Under the pieces are notes generated by a model. It searched no databases. It had not been told where the DNA came from and saw only the letters and a list, made by a program, of their open reading frames with translations. Below are positions 35,331-45,079 of a DNA stretch of 64,000 nucleotides, one piece after another (within the stretch, counting starts at the first letter, position 1; each line of letters starts with the position of its first letter). The position numbers and the translations under genes were made by a program. Origin of the DNA: Amorphophallus konjac (taxonomy: Eukaryota; Streptophyta; Magnoliopsida; Alismatales; Araceae); the NCBI GenBank assembly GCA_022559845.1, contig CM040117.1:11928856-11992855 (forward strand). Reading direction: 5' to 3'.

Positions 35331-35342
35331 GCTCTGATATCA
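35331..35342 (-). other. Element D primer binding site
   Basis: Minus strand TGATATCAGAGC, one mismatch from the initiator Met-tRNA complement, two bases inside the 5' LTR. Confidence 0.85.
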
Positions 35343-35747
35343 CTTGTTGAGTAGTGGTCAGCGGATCTAGAGGGGAGGGGTGAATAGATTTGCCCCTCTT
35401 CTCGCAATACAACCCTCTATATAGCTAGATAAAATAAATTACAGCGGAAAATAACTAGCTTATCGAAGAACACTATGATTCGCTTGACAAGACGCGCAAG
35501 TAATATATTGATTCGAACCTAAGCATGCATCTAGAATGAAACAATCATACAAGAAAACCATAACACACAAGATTTTAAGGTGGTTCAGACTGAATTCTCA
35601 GTCTTACGTCCACCCCTCACAAAATCTGGTGAGGCTCCACTAGTGCCTCGCACTGAACCGCAAATCGAAAAGACCACCAATTGCCTTCCTACTAACCACC
35701 GGTAGGGACGTCAACACCGCAGATCGGACAACTTCCGATTGCCTTCC

Positions 35748-36683
35748 TGATGCGGGACGGAAGTGGGGGGTCTTCTTCTTTCTACCCATAGTCGCGCTAT
35801 AGCCTCCTAGCGCCTTCTTGAAGAATGCGCTATATCTTCCTAGCGCATTCACAGACGTTGGCAGAACGATGAACCTTGACGTTGGGGCTCCCGTGGATGA
35901 CTCCGGGGTTCAAAACACAAGGGGAAAGCACACGGGATGATGGATAACACATGGGGAACACTAAAATGGAAATCAAACCAACCTAATACTATCTAGTATA
36001 ACTTCGGTGAAGGTGGATGTGGGGTGAGCGGCGAGGGAAGGAAGGTGGATGTAAATGATGCTAGGGCCATGAGGAAGCTTGGCTGGGGGCTCTCACCTGA
36101 ACCCTTCGCGGGGACGGTGCAGTCGAGCTCCATCCTGACCTTAGCAACATCCTTTGGCGGTGGTGAGGGGAAGCAAACGTTGGTGGAAGAAGAACGAAGC
36201 TCCGAATGGAGCCTCACACTCGGCCCCGTCTCAGAGCCGGTACACCCGGGACTTCGATCATCCTCCATTGAAGGGGAAAAGGAGAGGATCAGGGAGACAA
36301 AATTTGGCCTCGCACCCAGAGAGGAAAGGATGAAGGGGGTTTCCAAAGATTGGGGAAGATAGCCATGGCTACACTCAATCAAACTTTCATAGATTCATTG
36401 CTTCATGTTTAATCAAACGAGAGGGGATACATATATAGGGGAAGGGGAAGATAAAATGACGCTAGAACATCGATTACAACCATGGAAAGCAGCACACATC
36501 GAAGACTTTGGGGAGTTTCGGTGCCGGGATGTTTGACTGTCTGCAACTCCGTTTCTGTCTGAGATCGCGCTAGGGACACCTAGCGCCTTCTTCAGGTCGC
36601 GCTACCCAACGGTAGCGCGTTCATCTTCGGCCTAGCAACTTCCACGATCAGCTTTGGCCTGGCAGCTTGCTTGATTCCCATCA
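35748..36683 (-). repeat. Element E 3' LTR
   Basis: 936 bp. Minus-strand TATA-like TATATATG at about 36430-36437. Paired GCGCTA..TAGCGC hairpins lie at both ends: about 35793-35848 and 36566-36619. Confidence 0.9.
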
Positions 36684-36762
36684 AACTCCTCCACTTTGGA
36701 AGGTTCATCCTCGAACCTCGTAGCTCAAGATCCCAGTCTGTGAGAACAGCCTGGTTCCCTAA

Positions 36763-36774
36763 GCTCTGATACCA
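36763..36774 (-). other. Element E primer binding site
   Basis: Minus strand TGGTATCAGAGC, a perfect initiator Met-tRNA complement, two bases inside the 5' LTR. Confidence 0.93.
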
Positions 36775-36776
36775 TT

Positions 36777-37713
36777 TGATGCGGGACGGAAGTGGGGGGG
36801 TCTTCTTCTTTCTGCCCATAGTCGCGCTATAGCCTCCTAGCGCCTTCTTGAAGAACGCGCTATATCTTCCTAGCGCGTTCACAGACGTTGGCAGAACGAC
36901 GAACCTTGACATTGGGGCTCCCGTGGATGACTCCGGGGTTCAAAACACAAGGGGAAAGCACACGGGATGATGGATAACACACGGGGAACACTAAAATGGA
37001 AATCAAACCAACCTAATACTATCTAGGATAACTTCGGTGAAGGTGGATGTGGGGTGAGCGGCGAGGGAAGGAAGGTGGATGTAAATGATGCTACGGCCAT
37101 GAGGAAGCTTGGCTAGGGCCTCTCACCCGAACCCTTCGCGGGGATGGTGCAGCCGAGCTCCATCCTGACCTTAGCAACATCCTTTGGCGGTGGTGAGGGG
37201 AAGCGAACGTTGGTGGAAGAAGAACGAAGCTCCGAATGGAGCCTCACACTCGACCCCGTCTTAGAGCCGGTACACCCGGGACTTCGATCATCCTTCATTG
37301 AAGGGAAAAAGGAGAGGATCAGGGAGACAGAATTGGGCCTCGTACCCAGAGAGGAAAGGATGAAGGGGTTTTCCAAAGATTGGGGAAGATAGCCATGGCT
37401 ACACTCAATCAAACTTTCATAGATTCATTGCTTCATGTTTAATCAAACGAGAGGGGATACATATATAGGGGAATGGGAAGACAAAACGACGCTAGAACAT
37501 CGATTACAACCATGGAAAATAGCACACATCGAAGACTTTGGGGAGTTTCAGCGCCGGGATGTTTGACTGTCTGCAACTCCGTTTCTGTCTGAGATCGCGC
37601 TAGGGACACCTAGCGCCTTCTTCAGGTCGCGCTACCCAAAGGTAGCGTGTTCATCTTCGGCCCAGCAGCTTCCACGATCAGCTTTGGTCTGGCAGTTTGC
37701 TTGATTCCCATCA
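36777..37713 (-). repeat. Element E 5' LTR
   Basis: 937-bp copy of 35748-36683 with the same terminal bases; TATA-like box at 37452-37457 and hairpins at both ends. Confidence 0.92.
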
Positions 37714-39012
37714 CTTCCTACTAACCACCGGTAGGGATGATCTTCAGTTTCAATCGTTTATATGAAATGAAAAAGAACAAATATGAAAACACTCAATCAT
37801 CAAACAAGATAGAGAATATGGTCAAAGTAGAAAGACCTTGTCTGAGTTGCAGGAGCTTGAATCTGATGCTTCGATGGTGTCTTCTTCCTTGAGAGATGAT
37901 CTTCCTTGAATCTCTTCTAGTTGATGAGGAAGACTATGGATGTAGCTTGGATCTTCCTTTTGATCTTCTTGAGTTGATGAAGAGTTTGGTGCAGTTTAGA
38001 TCACCCTTGAGAGCCTTGATTGCTTCTTGCTTCCTTGGAGGTTGAGATAGCTTCAGATCTAGGCTTGAATCCCTTGGAATGGATGAAGAACTCCAGCCCG
38101 AAACACTGTTCACGGAGGTGCTACAGTACCCGCGAATCTCCTCCTCTAGCCTCCCTTGATCTCTCTTGTTCCAATTGAAGCATTAGGGTTTCTAACCCCT
38201 CAAGTGTTGGTTTTATAGACTTTGAATGTTCCTTGGACATCCCCCAGACCAGATCCACAATTCATGGGAGATTAGGTGAGTTTTGATTAAACAAATCCAA
38301 GGAAAGTGGCTGGCCTCGAGGTGGAAATCGAAGTCAAACATGGCTGCATCGGCGCTGGCAGTCGACCTGTGGCTTCTGGTGGTCGACCTCTACTGAGAAA
38401 CGCTGTAGACGGATGTTCCCTGGGATTTTCGGTCGACCGCTACTGGGATGGCGGTCGACTGCCACTGAGAGAGATGCAAATTGGGGGTTGCTGACTGGGG
38501 CGATCGACCGCCCCTGTGCTGGCGGTCGACCGCCAGCTGGGCAGACCCCGGTTCATCCCGGGTCGGTCCGTTAACCGCTTTAGCTCTGTCGCTTGAGTCC
38601 TTTAGCAGCCCGTTCATATCTGTGGCATCTCCCTTGATAGACTAAAAGGTATCAACTGAGTCTCTGGCCTTGGATTCTCTTGGCTGTACTTCTTTGTGCA
38701 TTGACCTTGGATGTGTGACGAGCCAAATATCACGTGTCGACTTTTGCTTGTGTTCACATCCTTGCTTGGGCGCGATCAATGAGCTTTCACTTTTGCCATC
38801 CTCACTGAATGCCTTGTCCATTCACTGGCATATCTGTCATGAACAGAACATCACGTATGTTAGTCACATGAGAGTGGAAACATCAATGACTAATAGTGTT
38901 TAGCCATTATCAAAACCAAGAATACCACAAAACTCATATGACCATAGGATGATGTCAAATGACCCTAGTGACCATAGGATAACTCAAATGACCATAGGGG
39001 CACAACATCCAA

Positions 39013-40693
39013 GAGGGGGGCGCCCCCTCCCTTGTCCCCATGTGGGATTTAAATAATCCCCCCTTTTAGTTTTTTATAATTGTTGTAATTGACCACATGG
39101 GAGAAGATTCTTCTCTCCCCTAATTACCCCTTCCTAACCCTAGATCTGAGGTTAGTTTAGGTCATTTACATTTCATATAAAACTCATGTATTTTCTATAT
39201 TTTCATAGATTAATGAAAGAAAAAGTTAGTTTTCTCTTGGAGAAACCCAAGGGCACAACCCTCCCTCTCTCTCCCAACCCCTTGCAGCTGGATTGCTACG
39301 AATTTCTTGAGGTGTGAGGCCTCCTTATCATCCCCTCTCTGAGTGAGAAGCTCAGCACCGCCGTCGCCGCCGCCATTGAGCCGCAATCGCACCACCACCG
39401 CCACATCGTCGGAGTTCTATCCACCTCTGGACAGAAGCTTGAAGCCCAATTTTTATCTCCCAATCAGAAGATCAGATCGAGCACAAAATTGGAGGGTGCG
39501 TTCCCCACGTTGTTCCCACTCCCCACAAGAAGTTTCAGGCCAATCATTCTAAATTTCCTATTTTTCCTAGTCATTTAGTTCCACCCGCGCAATCTGCCAA
39601 TTTGCATATCTACGAGACAGTATCTTGTTCTTCCATTTTTCACACCCCTTAAACCACTCCAAAAATTTATCATAAAAATTTTGCACGTCCCACACATCCC
39701 CCTCTATCCCCTATAAAATCCCCACAATCCAGATCTACCGTTTTCCATCCGATCAAAGGTCATTCTCAGGCAGATCTAACTCTGTCCTACTTGATCTGGA
39801 TTCTGAGCTAGAAACAACTAAAACCCATAGAGTTTTTCATTTCCAATCTGTTTACTGGATGGTTGTGAAATGAATATATGTTTTAGCCCTTTGAGTCCTC
39901 TTTCCAACGGCGCCAATTTCGCCCCGATCCACTTCTGGATCTAGGCGTAACAATTATTCTCGTGGAAGCGCGCAGATTTGTCCCGAGATAGGACTACAGA
40001 ACAGAGTTGGGAGTTAATTCTCCCATAAATCCCCGGCTCCGATCCAGCAACCGCCGCTCCCGGAGATCGACCATAAACCCCCCAGCAGCGTCCCAGCCAG
40101 CCGCCGCAATAAGGAGACGCCCGGAAGCCGTCGTCCCAGTAGCCGAGTTCACTTGCTATCCAGCAGGTCTGAACCGAGTTTGAACAGTACTGAGTCGGAC
40201 CAGCAGCCCGCCTCCGGCCCGATAGCCCTTCCAGCTTGCTGGCCGTCAACCCGAGTTCACTACTCCCGAGTCCCACGTGTAGCCCTTTACCTCCCTGCTT
40301 GGAGTGGGTAATAGAACCATTTCTGTAATTATTGTTAATTATTTATACCGGGAGTATGAGTCTTGGCCGGGGTCATCTTCCCCACGCCCGGAGCGTGGAG
40401 GTATCGTTTCCACTCCCTCACTTTGGCATTTGCTTTTCTCGTATATGTTCGTACGCCGCTGCATGAGTGTGTTAGAATTCTAGCTTGATCAAGTCAATCA
40501 CCGTTGCGAGAGAGAGCGAGACCCGTCCCGTGACCCGATCCGGGCACGAAAGAGAGTTGACCACCCTAGCTCATTGTCGGTTTCTCAACCGCGCACGTCC
40601 GCACGCTTCCCTCACCAGGGACGAGTCGCGAGTTTGCCTAGAGTCTAAGGTTCACTTTCAAATTGGCGTCGAGTCGCGTCCAGTCCAGCATCA
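39013..40693 (+). repeat. Element C 5' LTR, second part
   Basis: Resumes after the TCCAA duplication of D at GAGGGGGGCGCC, parallel to 42777-44460. TATA box TATAAAAT at 39712-39719 (CATAAAAT at 43479-43486 in the 3' LTR). Short ORFs rich in Ala, Gly and Arg occur but differ between copies and are not taken as genes. Confidence 0.9.
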
Positions 40694-40696
40694 AAT

Positions 40697-40708
40697 TGGT
40701 ATCAGAGC
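40697..40708 (+). other. Element C primer binding site
   Basis: TGGTATCAGAGC, initiator Met-tRNA complement, three bases after the 5' LTR. It sets the orientation of C. Confidence 0.92.
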
Positions 40709-41009
40709 GGGTTGAGTCTAGGGTAGCCTTGTCTTAGGAGTCACATTGCATTCCGATACCTGGTATATTAAAAGGTGCCTCCGGAACGATAGGTTACGCC
40801 TATTGGGAAGGTAACACGCTTGCGTGAGTGAGAGCTTCGGATCAAACCTCCGCCACGTACCAGATACTGGTTGAGTCTAGGTTTGTAGTCGAGTCTGCAT
40901 TCCAACATTGCATTGTTGTTGTAGGGTCGTGTCTAATCTATTAGAGAGTCAGTTTGTCTTGTCCCGAGTGTCTGCATGTCCAACCCACCCATAGTTCCCC
41001 CAATTCCCC

Positions 41010-41711
41010 ATGGGTACCCAGTACCATCACCCTGACACTATGGGTGAACCCCGAGGTGCCACCCAGGGGGGCCGATCTCTGGATGACTTGTTCGCTCTAC
41101 TCATGGAGTGCATGGATAGGTCTGACCAAACTCGTACGGAGCATATCGACTGCTTGGTGGGCCGTTTCAAGGCCATGAAGGACTATACCGAGGCGTTCGA
41201 CCGATATGTCCAAGGTCTGGTTGTAAAGTTAGAGAGTGTGGGAAGAATCCCCCGCCAAGAGTTCCCCGGAGCTGTTCCGGTCCCTCAAGCGCCGGCTGCC
41301 CAGCCCGCCCCTCTAGCCACCCATAGTGGGAGTAGCCATTTCTCCGACCAGTGTCCTTCACATTCCCCTACCATAGAGGACAACCATTCGGAGGATGCCC
41401 CACCAGGACTTATTCTAGTGAGTTATGAGGCTAACCAGACGTTGGTCGAGGAGTACCTCGCTGAGGTTGAGGGGTTCGAGAGCGATCCTATAGAGTGCCT
41501 AGTCTGCCAAGGTGAGGCGCCAGCCAACAACCCTGCTATGTTAGTCACCCCAACCCCACCTGCCGTCCCGGAGCTTTGTCCCACCCACTTTGTCCTCGGT
41601 GGATGTGCCATCCACCGACCCCATGCAGTCAGCCATCCCACTTTGACCCGTCTCTCCTACGGTAGCGCAGCCGCTTGTGACTATCGTACCATTGTCAACG
41701 CCCTATGTTGA
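41010..41711 (+). CDS. Element C: unrecognised 233-residue ORF
   Basis: The only substantial ORF in C, starting 300 bp after the primer site. I do not recognise it. The N-terminal 75 residues are charged and could be helical (SLDDLFALLMECMDRSDQ and HIDCLVGRFKAMKDYTEAFDRYV), which would suit a short gag-like assembly domain. A Pro/Ala linker (VPVPQAPAAQPAP) and an acidic part with ANQTLVEEYLAEVEGFE follow. A CLVC pair is visible but no full zinc knuckle. The last 60 residues are Pro/Thr/His-rich and look degenerate. An upstream frame (from 40976, MSNPPIVPP-like) could give an alternative start. Position suggests a gag remnant; function unknown. Confidence 0.45.
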   Translation: MGTQYHHPDTMGEPRGATQGGRSLDDLFALLMECMDRSDQTRTEHIDCLVGRFKAMKDYTEAFDRYVQGLVVKLESVGRIPRQEFPGAVPVPQAPAAQPAPLATHSGSSHFSDQCPSHSPTIEDNHSEDAPPGLILVSYEANQTLVEEYLAEVEGFESDPIECLVCQGEAPANNPAMLVTPTPPAVPELCPTHFVLGGCAIHRPHAVSHPTLTRLSYGSAAACDYRTIVNALC

Positions 41712-42518
41712 CGCAATATGGTCGGATTTCTGCCAAGCGTACAAGAGACAATATCCGGACATCCTTTTTATCGTGCTTCACACAACACATCAGGATTACC
41801 TTCCCGTCACCCACCTCCTGATCCTCCTGCACTCCCATACCCGAGGGCGAGTCTTCTCAAATCGGTGACGGTTGATGAGGGTTGAGACTCACGGCATCAA
41901 GTTGTGGGTCAGTCTTTCTTTACACTTAGTGTACGTAGATGGTGTCCGTCATCCTTACCGAGTCTTCCTTAGTATGTCCCTTGTGTTTGTGTCTCTTCGT
42001 CGTCAATCATAGTATTACTATGAGTGTCTAGGTTTCCCTAGGGTCATTTATGGCCTAGGGTCATGTGTGAGTCTTTGTTTCGTACAGTCTGTGAGAGTCT
42101 GCATACGAGTCGGTCTAATGGAATCTCGTAAGTATCAGTACCTTTTGAGTGTGAGGTAAGTCGGATCTCATGCGTACGTTGTAGACTTGATGGAATTTGG
42201 GATCAGCTCTACTTTCAAAGTCTCGGATCTAGTCACCTTCAGGGACCCAGCGGTGATTCCTAGTGAATCTTCGAGCCGTCTCCTCTCTTTGAGAGTGACC
42301 CCACCCCGGAGTGTCCACCACTAGCTTCATTCCCACAACAACATGTGTATAAAGAACATATACGGGATGAGCAGGTGACGATTACTAGGAGTGGAGCATA
42401 CTCGCGCTACCTGGTACGGTGGGGAGCACGGTCCACATCCGACAGATCCGCAGGAGCGATACATGCACAGCTGCACCCCTTACTCGACGGGGTCAAGTTT
42501 CTCCCATCCGGGGAGAAT
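41712..42518 (+). other. Element C interior after the ORF
   Basis: About 800 bp without a recognisable gene. No protease, RT or integrase motif is seen in any frame. It ends in a purine run (GGGGAGAAT) adjoining the 3' LTR, taken as the polypurine tract. Confidence 0.65.
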
Positions 42519-44460
42519 TGATGGGACATCGAAGCAAGACCACTAAATTTTTTATTTGCATTTATATCCTTGAGTTAATTGGGTTTACAATTGTATGGCA
42601 ATTATAAGCCAATGGGTTAGTCATTAGGAATTAGTGGGTTTCTTTGCAAAAAGGCCGTGTAGGCCCGGTGGGACCCCCACCCTCTCTCCCATTGGGCCAC
42701 CTAAACTCTCTAGGGCCCATGTGGGGCTGGTTCATGGTCCAAGGGGAAATATTGACCAGCCCCTCTTGTTGACTCCAAGAGGGGGGCGCCCCCTCCCTTA
42801 TCCCCATGTGGGATTTAAATAATCCCCCCCTTTTAGTTTTTTATAATTGTTGTAATTGACCACATGGGAGAAGATTCTTCTCTCCCCTAATTACCCCTCC
42901 CTAATCTTAGATCTGAGGTTAGTTTAGGTCATTTATAATTCATATAAAACCCATGTATTTTCCATATTTTCTTAGATTAATGAAAGAAAAAGTGAGTTTT
43001 CTCTTGGAGAAACCCAAGGGCGCAGCCCTCCCTCTCTCTCCCAACCCCTTGAAGCTGGATTGCTACGAATTTCTTGAGGTGTGAGGCCTCCTTATCATCC
43101 CCTCTGTAAGTGAGAAGCTCAACACAGCCACCGCCACCGCCATCGAGCAGCCGTCGCACCACCACCGCCACATCGTCGGAGTTCTATCCACGTCTGGACA
43201 GAAGCTTAAAGCCCAATTTTTATCTCCCAATCAGGAGATCTGATCGAGCTTAAAATTGGAGGGTGAGTTCCCCACGTTGTTCCCACTTCCCAGAAAAAGT
43301 TTCATGTCAATCAGCCTACGTTTCCTATTTTTCCTAGTCATTTAGTTCCACCCGCGCAATCTGCCAGTTTGCAGATCTGCGAGACAGTGTCTTGTTCTTC
43401 CATTTTTCCTACCCCTTAAACCACTCTAGAAAATTACCATAAAAATTTTGCACGTCCCACACATCCCCCTCCATCCCCCATAAAATCCCCAAGATCCAGA
43501 TCTACCGTTTTCCATCCCGTCAAAGGTCATTCTCACGCAAATCTAACTCTATCGTGCTTGATCTGGATTCCGAGCCAAAAACAACTACAACCCACAGAGT
43601 TTTTCATTTCCAACCCGTTTACTGGATGGTTGTGAAATAAATATATGTTGTATCCCTTCGCGTCCTCTTTTCAACGGCGCCAATTTCCTCCCGATCTGCC
43701 TCCGGAGCTGGGCGTAACAATTATTCTTGTGGAAACGCGCAGATCTATCCCGAGATAGGACTGCAGAACGGAGTTGGGAGTTAATTCTCCCATAAATCTC
43801 TGACTCCGATCCAGCGACTGCCGCTCCCGGGGATCGACCAGCAACCCCCCAGCAGCGTCCCAGCCTATCGCCGTAGCAAGGAGACGCCCGAAAGCTGCCG
43901 TCCCAACAGCCGGGTTCACTTGTTGTCCAATAGGTCTGAACAGAGTTTGAACAGTATCGAGTCGGACCAGCAGCCCGCCTTCAGCCCGATAACCCTTTCA
44001 GCTTGCTGCCCGTCAACCCGAGTTTGCTACTCCCGGGTCCCACGTGTATCCCTTTACCTCCTTGCGTGGAGTGGGTAATAGAATCATTTCTGTAATTATT
44101 GTTAATTATTTGTACCGAGAGTACGTGTCTTGGCCGGGGTCATCTTCCCCACGCCCGGAGCGTGGAGGTATCATTTCCGCTCCCTCACTTTGGCATTAAC
44201 TTTTCTCGTATATGTTTGTATGCTGCTGCATGAGTGTGTTAGAATTCTAGCTCGATCAATTCAATCGCCGCTGCGAGAGAGAGCGAGACCCGTCCCGTGA
44301 CCCGATCCGGCAACGAAAGAGAGTTGACCACCCTAGCTCATTGCCAGTTTCTCAACCGTGCATGTCCGCACGCTTCCCTCGCCAGGGACGAGTCGTGAGT
44401 TTGCCTAGAGTCCAAGATTTGCATTCAAATTGGCATTGAGTCACGTCACGTCCCGCATCA
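42519..44460 (+). repeat. Element C 3' LTR
   Basis: A 1942-bp uninterrupted LTR, TGATGGGACATC to CCGCATCA; the reference against which the split 5' LTR was read. Confidence 0.92.
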
Positions 44461-45079
44461 AGAACTCATGACCATTGATCAGGCACCCTTAAGTGACTGG
44501 CGGACCCCATATATCTCCTGGCTCCACGATTCTAAGGAGCCCCACGACCCTCGAGAGGCTCGGAGACTGAAGTATCAAGCTCGGCGCTTCGTCATCTGGG
44601 GAGAAGCCTTGTACCGAAGGTCTTTTACTGGCCCCCTCCTAAAATGCCTCGGCACCAAAGAGGCTCGCCAAGCAATTCAAGAGGTCCACGAAGGTGTCTG
44701 AGGCGCGTACCACGGAGGAAGATCGCTCGCCAGGATCTTGCTGCGACAAGGCTACTGGTGGCCCACTCTCCAGCGCGACTGCTTGAACTACGTACAAAAG
44801 TGCGACTGATGCCAGCGCTTCGACCATCTGGTCCACCAGCCCACCTCGGAACTCGTCACGTTTACCGAGCCATACCCTTTCTCTCGGTGGGGGATCGACA
44901 TCCTGGGACCATTCCCAATGGCCCAGGCCTAGAAAAAGTTCATCATAGTTGCCATCGACTATTTTGCCAAGTGGATCGAGGCTGAAGCTACCACCCAGAT
45001 CACTAAGTCGGTCGTATGGAGCTTCGTTTGGAAGTCGATCATCTGTCGCCTCGGTATCCCCCGAGTGATTGTTATTGAT
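44461..45079 (+). pseudogene. Element F: integrase, truncated by G
   Basis: Continues the F polyprotein after C: MTIDQAPLSDWRTPYISWL, then the integrase zinc-binding H..H..C..C region (VHEGV, GAYHGGRSLARILLRQGYWWP, CLNYVQKCD) and the start of the catalytic core (RWGIDILGPFP, FIIVAIDYFAKWIEAEA, GIPRVIVID). Stops are in frame near 44700, 44812 and 44932, replacing conserved residues. The frame is lost after the VID where relatives read VTDNG, which marks the insertion point of G. The rest of the F integrase and its 3' LTR should lie beyond 64000. Confidence 0.9.

Larger units (their letters stand above)
35748..37713 (-). mobile_element. Element E: miniature LTR retrotransposon (TRIM-like)
   Basis: Two 936-937 bp direct repeats (35748-36683, 36777-37713), TGATGCGGGA...TTCCCATCA, with only 93 bp between them and perfect CTTCC duplications (35743-35747, 37714-37718). 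The 93-bp interior holds a minus-strand primer site (36763-36774, TGGTATCAGAGC) next to the 5' LTR and a purine-rich end (CCAAAGTGGAGGAGTT) next to the 3' LTR, and nothing else. It encodes no protein for its own movement. LTRs differ at roughly 4% of sites by eye. The LTRs are longer than in typical TRIMs, so small LARD or deletion derivative are alternative labels. Confidence 0.93.
26357..39007 (-). mobile_element. Element D: decayed Sirevirus, split by E
   Basis: Minus-strand Copia element with perfect TCCAA target duplication (26352-26356, 39008-39012). LTRs run TGTTRAGTAG...GCACAACA: 3' LTR 26357-28070, 5' LTR 35345-35747 plus 37719-39007. Primer site 35331-35342, polypurine tract 28071-28085. 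Gag and all pol domains are present but carry many stops and at least one frame change. LTRs differ by several percent by eye and by a block of palindromes. It lies in the 5' LTR of C. Confidence 0.94.
35345..39007 (-). repeat. Element D 5' LTR, interrupted by E
   Basis: Parts 35345-35747 and 37719-39007, together parallel to 26357-28070. E is inserted in the CTTCC of GATTGCCTTCCTACTAACC. The end GGCACAACA is followed by TCCAA. TATA box at 38211-38217 (minus). Confidence 0.92.
26097..44460 (+). mobile_element. Element C: non-autonomous LTR element, split by D
   Basis: Plus-strand element with LTRs TGATGGGACATC...CGCATCA; the 5' LTR start is mutated to TGCTGGG. 5' LTR is 26097-26356 plus 39013-40693; 3' LTR is 42519-44460 (about 1.94 kb each). 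The primer site is at 40697-40708 and a short polypurine tract GGGGAGAAT lies just before the 3' LTR. The flanks CGAAA and AGAAC look like a diverged 5-bp duplication, and removing one copy restores the F frame across the insertion. The interior is only 1.8 kb and has no pol, so C depended on another element. Lineage unknown. Confidence 0.88.

Noticed and set aside
36024..36362. 112-codon ORF in the E LTR, also partly open in the second LTR
   Set aside because: The two copies differ in start and length, open frames exist on both strands, and no domain is seen.
45070..45079. G LTR starting at TGTTATTGAT
   Set aside because: These bases still encode the F integrase VID, close to the expected VTD, so the LTR more likely starts after 45079.
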